From Bryobacterales bacterium (GTDB lineage: Bacteria; Acidobacteriota; Terriglobia; Bryobacterales; Bryobacteraceae): 8,133 bases of DNA. The translations under genes and the position numbers were made by a program. Position 1 is the first letter of the stretch; every line of letters starts with the position of its first letter. Shown here piece by piece: positions 1-5,120 of the stretch. The notes below the pieces were generated by a model that saw nothing but the letters and a program-made list of their open reading frames with translations, was not told the origin of the DNA and did no database searches. The stretch is taken from the NCBI GenBank assembly GCA_025462985.1, contig JAOAPP010000198.1, positions 1-8,133 on the forward strand, given 5' to 3'.

Positions 1-286
1 GCGTTTCCCGCATTTTGCGCGCACCGGTTTCCGTCAAACCGCCCGGATAACCGCTGTGACGCCGATAGACCTTCTGACGTTCCTTGCTGCCGGTGAGCTT
101 CACCTTGGCGGCATTGATGATGATGACATGATCGCCCGTATCGATCGACGGCGCATACGTTGGCTTGTGCTTGCCCATTAAGAGCATTGCGGCGCGGCTT
201 GCTATTCTGCCAAGAACAGCTTCATCCGCGTCGATCACGTGCCAAGCGCGCTCGATTTCGTGCTTGGACGGAAATTCGGTACGCAT
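1..286 (-). CDS. rplM: 50S ribosomal protein L13, N-terminal part (runs off left edge)
   Basis: L13 is an early-assembling protein of the large ribosomal subunit that binds 23S rRNA. Reading the reverse strand from the ATG at 286-284 gives 95 codons before the window edge, of a protein usually about 140-150 residues long, so the C-terminus is missing. Family hallmarks are visible: W15 followed by [15 protein letters not shown] (residues 16-30), [10 protein letters not shown] (37-46), [18 protein letters not shown] (49-66) and [11 protein letters not shown] (74-84). A GGAG sits 13 bases upstream of the ATG, a rather long spacing, but no in-frame ATG, GTG or TTG lies close upstream and the N-terminus matches the family. 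A promoter-like pair is present at 327-356. In most bacteria rpsI (S9) follows rplM; here that would lie outside the window. In E. coli the rplM-rpsI operon is known to be feedback-controlled, but nothing in this short leader shows it. Identification is secure. Confidence 0.96.
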   Translation of the reverse strand, partial: MRTEFPSKHEIERAWHVIDADEAVLGRIASRAAMLLMGKHKPTYAPSIDTGDHVIIINAAKVKLTGSKERQKVYRRHSGYPGGLTETGARKMRET

Positions 287-427
287 GGACAGAGTTCTTC
301 TCCGCTTCGAAAACTCGAAACACTTCAGTCTAACAATGGGGCTGCCGGGCTGTCAAACGCGGAGTTGCGTCCCAGGGCGATAAGGGGCGAGAACTCTTCT
401 AGGCTAATCTGACTATGGGAGAGAACG
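287..427. other. Divergent intergenic region rplM / hypothetical membrane protein
   Basis: This 141 bp spacer holds the rplM promoter candidate (327-356, minus strand). For the plus-strand gene at 428 only a weak -10-like TAATCT (405-410) is visible, without a matching -35 box. No RNA gene, repeat or terminator is apparent. Confidence 0.6.
327..356 (-). promoter_or_regulatory. Putative sigma-70-type promoter of rplM
   Basis: On the minus strand a perfect -35 hexamer TTGACA (356-351) is followed after 18 bases by TAGACT (332-327), which matches four of six positions of TATAAT. Transcription would start near 320, giving a leader of about 35 nt before the rplM ATG at 286. The position and the quality of the -35 box fit a strongly expressed ribosomal protein gene. 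It is a sequence match only; no expression evidence is available. Confidence 0.5.
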
Positions 428-877
428 ATGACGGATCCGGTTGCGTCCGCCCTTTCCCGCGAACACATCCTTCTCGAAAACGCTCTGGCGACGGTCGCCA
501 CCCAGTTCGTCGTTTTGAGGGATTCGGACGGACACTCGCGATCCATCCTCTCGCTTTCCCGCATTCGCAGTATCAGCACTGTCAAATTGAGCCGCCCAGG
601 GCTTCTCGTGCTGTCTGCCGCAGCTTTCCTTATTTCCGCCGGTGCTCATACTTCGAAGGACGGTGGTGCTGCGGCACTCCCCATCGCCCTTGTAGCGGTG
701 CTTCTGCTGATTGGGTTTGTCGGCTCCCGCCGCGCCGCCGTGTGTTTTACCTCAGACGAAGAGACGTTTCAGACCACGTTTGGAACCCTGTCGGAAGCCT
801 CTGCCGTGATCACTGCAGCCAGGGCCGCAATCAACAGGATAAAGGAAGAGCCGTCCTCCGAGTCCCTGGCTTCGTAG
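428..877 (+). CDS. Hypothetical two-helix membrane protein
   Basis: This encodes 149 residues of unknown function. The ATG at 428 is preceded by a purine-rich GGGAGAGA ending about four bases before the start, a credible ribosome-binding site. A polar N-terminal segment (1-55) includes a predicted beta-type stretch QFVVLRDSDGHSRSILSLSRI (26-46). Two hydrophobic segments follow (about 57-73 and 82-100), separated by a short polar loop (AHTSKDGG, 73-80), then a polar C-terminal part with AVITAARAAINRIKEE (126-141). The layout of a short strand-rich head, helical hairpin, and tail with an alpha-helical end is reminiscent of small DUF6232-type membrane proteins, but I cannot confirm membership. 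There is no signal peptide or catalytic motif. It is divergent from rplM (141 bp gap) and convergent with the O-antigen ligase gene, with only 4 bp between stop codons, so it is probably monocistronic. A longer ORF in another frame over the same DNA (from 415) has the arginine-rich composition of an out-of-frame reading and was not chosen. Confidence 0.75.
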   Translation: MTDPVASALSREHILLENALATVATQFVVLRDSDGHSRSILSLSRIRSISTVKLSRPGLLVLSAAAFLISAGAHTSKDGGAAALPIALVAVLLLIGFVGSRRAAVCFTSDEETFQTTFGTLSEASAVITAARAAINRIKEEPSSESLAS

Positions 878-881
878 ATCG

Positions 882-2141
882 TTACCGCGCGGTGGAGGCG
901 ATGCTTCCTTGATGAATCCCTAATTGCTTCGCGAGCGTCTGCCGAACCGCCGCGTAGCCCAGCGACACGACGCAGACGAACATCATGAGCACCTCGCTGT
1001 CGCCAAGGTTGTATTCAAACAGTCCGCCCACCAGGATTCCCAGAATCACTGCCACCGTGCCATGCAGCAAAACCAGCTCCATCGAAGGCCGCGCTGCCAG
1101 TCTGAGGGCGCGAAGGCAATCCCAAAGCGTCATCCCGATAAACCACAGAATGAACAACATACCGGGGATCCCACGCTCTGCCGCATACTGCACATAGATG
1201 TTATGCAGGTGGCCGTAATACCCGGTTGGAAGGGGTCGCCCGACATCGGCCGGAACATAGGAATCAAACTGCCGGCCGATCTCTTCCGGCCCGATTCCAA
1301 ACCAGGGATGAGCCTTGATCATCTGGATGCCGGTGCGGAAAGTGACCACCCGGTGGCGGTTCGAATCGGTGTCGCCGTGAGGCTGCACTAAAGAGGTCAA
1401 TCGTTCTCGCGTACTATGTGGCGCGACGGCAAACGCGAGCACCGCGACGATCGGGGCCAGAATGATCATCTTCGGTCGCCAGAACCATAAGAGATAAAGA
1501 ACTGAGGGGATGGTCGCCAGCCAGATGCTACGGGTCCAGCCCAACACGATCGCTGCGGACAAGATCGACCCGCTTCCGGCGTAGATCCAGGCGGGCCACC
1601 GGCGGTCGGCGAAGAACCAGTGCGCCAGCAGGAGAGACAGGACACTCAGCTGCAAAGCTCCGAAAGTCATCCAGTGGCTCTCGAAGCCAGTGATCCGGCG
1701 CTCCAGGTAGGCGACGTAGAAGTCCTTGCCCGAATGCTTCGCGGCCTCGTATTTCTGGACATATTGCACCAGCCCCCAGAAGCCCGAGGCTGTAGCTGCA
1801 GTGACCCAGCCAAGGAGGAGATATCGCGCCTTCTCCAGGCGATGCGAAAAGACGCCGTAGATCAAAGGAATAAATAGGAAGACGAAGAACTTACGGATTT
1901 GCGCGCGCCCGGTCCAGGGGTCCGGCGAAAGCAAATCGGCTGCGACCGTCCAGGCCAGGGCGCACAAGAGGGGAATCCAGATACGAGGAAATTCCAGGCG
2001 GTGCCTGAACACGAGCAGCAGCCCAATCCCCACCCCCAGCAGCGTCTGACTGAGCGCGATGGAGATGTGGACGCACGATGCCGCCGCAATCGCAATCACC
2101 AGCAGGATCTGATCTTGCGCCTCTTTGGTGAGCGATTTCAA
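882..2141 (-). CDS. O-antigen ligase/polymerase family membrane protein (Wzy_C/WaaL-like)
   Basis: Proteins of this family join or polymerise lipid-linked glycans at the periplasmic face of the inner membrane: O-antigen ligases (WaaL), Wzy polymerases and related exopolysaccharide enzymes. The 419-residue product has many hydrophobic segments, for example about 11-45, 53-70, 84-97, 106-126, 156-177, 186-200, 206-222, 226-240, 325-340 and 355-375. The family signature lies in the large loop before the C-terminal helices: FRTGIQMIKAHPWFGIGP (268-285), then GHLHNIYVQYAAERGIPG (310-327). A loop arginine (R204, in WTRSIW) is also typical. The start is uncertain: the frame opens with TTG (2141-2139), there is no in-frame ATG upstream before a stop, and no clear Shine-Dalgarno sequence precedes it; a GTG around codon 15 would cut into the first membrane helix. 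The gene diverges from sixA with a 37 bp gap. Whether it is a ligase, a polymerase or a protein glycosyltransferase cannot be told from sequence, and no glycan gene cluster is in view. Confidence 0.88.
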   Translation of the reverse strand: MKSLTKEAQDQILLVIAIAAASCVHISIALSQTLLGVGIGLLLVFRHRLEFPRIWIPLLCALAWTVAADLLSPDPWTGRAQIRKFFVFLFIPLIYGVFSHRLEKARYLLLGWVTAATASGFWGLVQYVQKYEAAKHSGKDFYVAYLERRITGFESHWMTFGALQLSVLSLLLAHWFFADRRWPAWIYAGSGSILSAAIVLGWTRSIWLATIPSVLYLLWFWRPKMIILAPIVAVLAFAVAPHSTRERLTSLVQPHGDTDSNRHRVVTFRTGIQMIKAHPWFGIGPEEIGRQFDSYVPADVGRPLPTGYYGHLHNIYVQYAAERGIPGMLFILWFIGMTLWDCLRALRLAARPSMELVLLHGTVAVILGILVGGLFEYNLGDSEVLMMFVCVVSLGYAAVRQTLAKQLGIHQGSIASTAR

Positions 2142-2178
2142 ATCATCAGTATGCCAGAATGAAAGGCGAAAACGACCG

Positions 2179-2688
2179 ATGATGCAGGTCTATCTACTTC
2201 GGCACGGGATTGCGGAAGAAGGGAAAGCGGGCGTGAGCGATGCCGAACGTGCTCTGACGCCCGAAGGACGCCGCAGGCTGCGTGATGTTCTGGAGTTGGC
2301 CTCCGAAGCCAAAGTCAAGCCCGATCTCATTCTCACCAGTCCCCTAAAGCGCGCGGTGCAAACCGCCGCCATCGCTAGGCAGGTTTTCGGGCATAAAGAA
2401 AAGATAGCTGAGAGCAGGGCGCTTCTGCCCGGTGCTTCAACCGATGAGACCTGGAAGGAGATCAGAGCGCATCAGGAAGCGGCCCCCTCGCTGCTGCTGG
2501 TGGGGCACAACCCGCTGTTTGCTGAGTTGGCCGCTTATCTTCTAGGAACTCCCGACGCACAAATCGAGTTCAAGAAGGGAGCCATCATGCGTATCGACTT
2601 CGAAAGCCTCCCGCTAAAGCCGAAAGGGATTCTGCGATGGTATCTGACGGCAGCTCTCGCTTCGCATCGAGACTCAGGCCGGGCCTGA
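2179..2688 (+). CDS. sixA: SixA-type phosphohistidine phosphatase (histidine phosphatase family)
   Basis: SixA proteins are small cytoplasmic members of the histidine phosphatase (phosphoglycerate mutase-like) superfamily; the E. coli protein removes phosphate from histidine phosphorelay or phosphotransfer proteins. The 169-residue product has the expected size and order: MMQVYLLRHGIAEEG (1-15) with the catalytic RHG (R8, H9, G10), RALTPEGRRRL (24-34), ILTSPLKRAVQTA (51-63) with the phosphate-binding R58, and LLVGHNPLFAELAAYLLG (106-123) with the second histidine H110. KKGAIMRIDF (132-141) is also typical of the SixA subfamily. The frame opens earlier with TTG and GTG at 2125 and 2128, but those overlap the divergent ligase gene and add residues foreign to the family. 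The ATG at 2179 (or the next ATG, 2182) follows an AAAGG about 12 bases upstream. The stop TGA lies within a hairpin at 2673-2689. No histidine kinase or HPt gene is adjacent, so the physiological substrate is unknown. Confidence 0.88.
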   Translation: MMQVYLLRHGIAEEGKAGVSDAERALTPEGRRRLRDVLELASEAKVKPDLILTSPLKRAVQTAAIARQVFGHKEKIAESRALLPGASTDETWKEIRAHQEAAPSLLLVGHNPLFAELAAYLLGTPDAQIEFKKGAIMRIDFESLPLKPKGILRWYLTAALASHRDSGRA

Positions 2689-2689
2689 G
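2673..2689. terminator. Hairpin overlapping the sixA stop codon; possible weak terminator
   Basis: An inverted repeat CTCAGGC (2673-2679) and GCCTGAG (2683-2689) forms a perfect 7 bp, GC-rich stem with a three-base loop. It contains the sixA TGA (2686-2688). It lies between two convergent genes (sixA and the small minus-strand gene ending at 2710), where a shared bidirectional terminator is often found. No T tract follows on the plus strand (CCTTTGCGCTT) or on the minus strand, so it is not a textbook intrinsic terminator. Confidence 0.3.
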
Positions 2690-2709
2690 CCTTTGCGCTT
2701 GCCGGAAAG

Positions 2710-2985
2710 CTAGATTCCTTCGGAGCCGTGAAGCTTCACCAGCTTGTTGTAAATGCCCAAAGTCAGAAACGTTGGGGCCCAGTGGCCCACGAAGTTGGCT
2801 TTCCGATCATCTCCCGTGAGTTGGAAGACCAATGAAATTGCAATGGACCCTAGCGCGGCCCAGAGCCACCAATCGGAAGGCAATTTTGCCGTCTGCTGCT
2901 CGATCGAGCGCGCGACCGTGCCTTCCCGATGCTTCTCGCGTGCTCCCGGTTGCGGAGTCGTGACTGCGTAATTCTTCAATTCCAT
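2710..2985 (-). CDS. Small two-helix membrane protein of unknown function
   Basis: This encodes 91 residues. The ATG at 2985-2983 is preceded by AGGAGA with a seven-base gap, the best Shine-Dalgarno sequence in the window, which strongly supports a real gene. The N-terminal 30 or so residues are polar and charged. They are followed by IEQQTAKLPSDWWLWAALGS (28-47), a hydrophobic helix of about 38-57, a short charged loop (TGDDRKANF, 57-65), and a second hydrophobic stretch ending GHWAPTFLTLGIYNKLVKL (67-85). I recall similar short proteins with a conserved WAPTFL.LG.YNKLVK end in Acidobacteria, where they are annotated as hypothetical; this is recollection, not a search. No function can be given. 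The gene converges on sixA with a 21 bp gap, and its leader shares the 2986-3105 spacer with argS. Confidence 0.82.
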   Translation of the reverse strand: MELKNYAVTTPQPGAREKHREGTVARSIEQQTAKLPSDWWLWAALGSIAISLVFQLTGDDRKANFVGHWAPTFLTLGIYNKLVKLHGSEGI

Positions 2986-3020
2986 GTATCAATCTCCTCT
3001 GAAGGGCTTGCCTACTTGTA

Positions 3021-3078
3021 CTGCCCGTATGCTGCCGACTTTCGGATGCCGCCAGCACGGGCGGGGTGTGGTTTTTTT
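3021..3078 (+). promoter_or_regulatory. Hairpin plus T7 tract in the argS leader (possible attenuator or terminator)
   Basis: A layered stem can be drawn: GCCCGT (3023-3028) with ACGGGC (3057-3062), extended outward by a U-G and a C-G pair (3022/3063, 3021/3064); GCTG (3031-3034) with CAGC (3053-3056); and CCGA (3035-3038) with TCGG (3042-3045) closing a three-base loop. A run of seven T residues (3072-3078) follows seven bases after the stem. This is a plausible structured leader or an imperfect intrinsic terminator for plus-strand transcripts, either read-through from sixA or an attenuated argS transcript. The gap between stem and T tract weakens the terminator reading. No T-box motif or arginine-rich leader peptide was recognised. 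Confidence 0.35.
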
Positions 3079-3129
3079 CATGGGCGCTAAACATCAGGCA
3101 CTCAAGTGGTTCGCCATACTGGAAAGCAA

Positions 3130-5103
3130 GTGTTTCAAGTCATAGAAGAACTGATCTCCGCCGCTATCGAGCAGCAACTTGCCGCCAGGTTCAGCCTAAC
3201 GATGAGGGTCTCCCTCGAGCAGCCCAAGCAAAGTTCGTTCGGAGAACTCGCCGTTCCTGTAGCGTTCCAGCTAGCACGCCAGTTGAAGCGGCCGCCTCGC
3301 CAGATTGCCGAAGAACTGACCGCCAAACTTTCTGCCGTGCCCGGCGTGGCATCGTTTGAGATCGCTGGAAACGGCTACATCAACATTCGGCTAGATCGCG
3401 GATCCTATGCGGAATCCCTGCTGCGTCCGCCCGCCTCTGCGGCTTCGGAGGCTGGCGAGAAGATCGTTGTCGAGCACACCAATATCAATCCCAACAAGGC
3501 CGCGCATATCGGTCATCTTCGCAACGCGATCCTGGGCGACACGTTTGTTCAGATGCTTCGCAAGCGGGGCCGCAACGTGGAAGTGCAGAACTATATCGAT
3601 AACACCGGCGTGCAGGTTGCCGATGTCGTTGTCGGGTTTCATTACCTCGAAAAAAAGACTCTTCTCGATGTCCAAGCCCTAATCGCTGATCCGAGCGTAC
3701 GGTTCGACTATCTCTGCTGGGATCTGTATGCGCGCATCTCCGCCTATTACAAGGAGAACGCGGAGGCGATCCGGTGGAGGGCCGACACGCTGCACGCGAT
3801 CGAATCGGGCCAGAGCGAAATCGCAGAGCTGGCCCACGCAGTGTCCGACGCGATTGTGCTCGCGCATGTCGCCACCATGTACCGGCTCGGCATCAAGTAC
3901 GACGTTCTGCCGCGCGAAAGTGAAATCCTCCATCTGAACTTCTGGGCCACCGCTTTCGAACTGCTGAAGGAGCGCGGCGCGATTTACTTCGAAGAGCGTG
4001 GAAAAAACGCCGGCTGCTGGGTGATGCCCTCGTCTGCGTTTCGTGAATCGGGTGGCGCGGCGACTGAGGCCGACTCGGAAGAAGACAGTAAGGTGATCGT
4101 CCGCTCGAACGGCACCGTGACATATGTGGGCAAAGACATTGCCTACCAGCTATGGAAGTTCGGCCTGCTGGGACGAGACTTTCACTACCGTCCATTGCTT
4201 GCCTACCCGGACGGGCATCAAGTTTGGGTGACAACGGAGGACGAATCCGCTCCGGACACGCGCCGGTTTGGCCGGGCAGGCAAGGTCTTCAACGTCATTG
4301 ATTCGCGCCAGTCGTATCTGCAGGATGTGGTAGTGGCAGGGCTTCGCGCGCTTGGATTCGAAGAACAGGCGCAATCTTCGGTCCACTTTTCGTACGAAAT
4401 GGTTGCTCTATCGCCGCGCACCTGTATCGAGATGGGTATCGAACTTTCGAAAGAGGATCGTCGTCGTCCGTATGTGGAAGTCTCGGGCCGCAAGGGGCTG
4501 GGAGTGAAAGCCGACGATCTGATCGACAAGTTGATCGAAACCGCGCTTGCCGAAGTAGAAGACCGGCATCCGGACGACTCACCCGACGTGCGCCGAGAAG
4601 TGGCCGGGCAGATCGCAGTGGGCGCTTTACGCTACTTCATGCTGAAGTTCACTCGCAATTCCGTCATCGCTTTCGATTTTCATGAGGCGCTCAGTTTTGA
4701 AGGCGAGACCGGGCCCTACGTGCAATATGCAACGGTCCGGGCAGGGAACATCATTCGAAAGTTCGTCGATCGCGGAGGACACCTGCCCGACTTCGAAGCA
4801 GTCCTCACAGCTGATGTGCTGGCGCGCTGTTTTGGAAACGACGATTTATGGCAGTTGCTGCTGCTGGCATCGAAGGCCGACAGCGCAATCGAGAGGGCGG
4901 TCGCGTCGGGCGAACCTGCGCATGTCGCCAAATATGCGTTCCAACTGGCCCAGGCTTTCAACAACTTCTATCATGGAACTTCGGTGATCACTGAAGACGT
5001 TGAGGAAAGGCGGAACGTGCTGCTTTGGCTGACGGGTTATGTGCGCTCGCAGTTGCTTGGCACTCTGAAGGTGCTGGGAATTGAACAACCTCTGTACATG
5101 TGA
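3130..5103 (+). CDS. argS: Arginyl-tRNA synthetase
   Basis: ArgS is a cytoplasmic class Ia synthetase that charges tRNA-Arg with arginine using ATP. With the GTG at 3130 the protein has 657 residues, slightly above the usual 550-600. In order: the N-terminal tRNA-binding domain (SSFGELAVPVAFQLARQL, 35-52); the catalytic domain with EHTNINPNKAAHIGHLRNAI (115-134), containing the HIGH motif at 126-129; NYIDNTGVQVADVVVGF (154-170); a charged insert around 305-322; VRSNGTVTYVGKDIAYQLWKF (324-344); the KMSKS-equivalent loop VEVSGRKGLGVKADDL (449-464); and the helical DALR anticodon-binding domain from about 490 with the typical final LKVLGIEQPLYM. The frame's first start is GTG at 3106. I prefer GTG 3130 because MFQVIEELISAAIEQQL matches the family N-terminus and a GGAAAG lies just upstream, but 3106 (665 residues) is possible. 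acnA follows after 17 bp, so the two may share a transcript. Start is uncertain; identity is secure. Confidence 0.95.
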   Translation: MFQVIEELISAAIEQQLAARFSLTMRVSLEQPKQSSFGELAVPVAFQLARQLKRPPRQIAEELTAKLSAVPGVASFEIAGNGYINIRLDRGSYAESLLRPPASAASEAGEKIVVEHTNINPNKAAHIGHLRNAILGDTFVQMLRKRGRNVEVQNYIDNTGVQVADVVVGFHYLEKKTLLDVQALIADPSVRFDYLCWDLYARISAYYKENAEAIRWRADTLHAIESGQSEIAELAHAVSDAIVLAHVATMYRLGIKYDVLPRESEILHLNFWATAFELLKERGAIYFEERGKNAGCWVMPSSAFRESGGAATEADSEEDSKVIVRSNGTVTYVGKDIAYQLWKFGLLGRDFHYRPLLAYPDGHQVWVTTEDESAPDTRRFGRAGKVFNVIDSRQSYLQDVVVAGLRALGFEEQAQSSVHFSYEMVALSPRTCIEMGIELSKEDRRRPYVEVSGRKGLGVKADDLIDKLIETALAEVEDRHPDDSPDVRREVAGQIAVGALRYFMLKFTRNSVIAFDFHEALSFEGETGPYVQYATVRAGNIIRKFVDRGGHLPDFEAVLTADVLARCFGNDDLWQLLLLASKADSAIERAVASGEPAHVAKYAFQLAQAFNNFYHGTSVITEDVEERRNVLLWLTGYVRSQLLGTLKVLGIEQPLYM

Positions 5104-5120
5104 CAGTAAAATAGAGGGAA

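Noticed and set aside
884..893. Perfect palindrome ACCGCGCGGT near the convergent stop codons, considered as a terminator
   Set aside because: A hairpin would have only 4 bp and a two-base loop, with no T tract; chance in GC-rich DNA is likely.
415..912. A 165-codon plus-strand frame overlapping the 428-877 gene
   Set aside because: The 428 frame has a better ribosome-binding site and a sensible two-helix product; the 415 frame is Arg/Cys/Pro-rich, typical of an out-of-frame reading.
924..1391. A 155-codon plus-strand open frame within the ligase gene
   Set aside because: Antisense to a clear polytopic membrane protein; composition is His/Arg/Gln-rich and without domains.
2125..2178. Upstream TTG/GTG starts extending sixA by 18 codons
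   Set aside because: The extra residues are not part of the SixA family N-terminus, which begins directly at the strand leading to RHG, and the extension would overlap the divergent gene.
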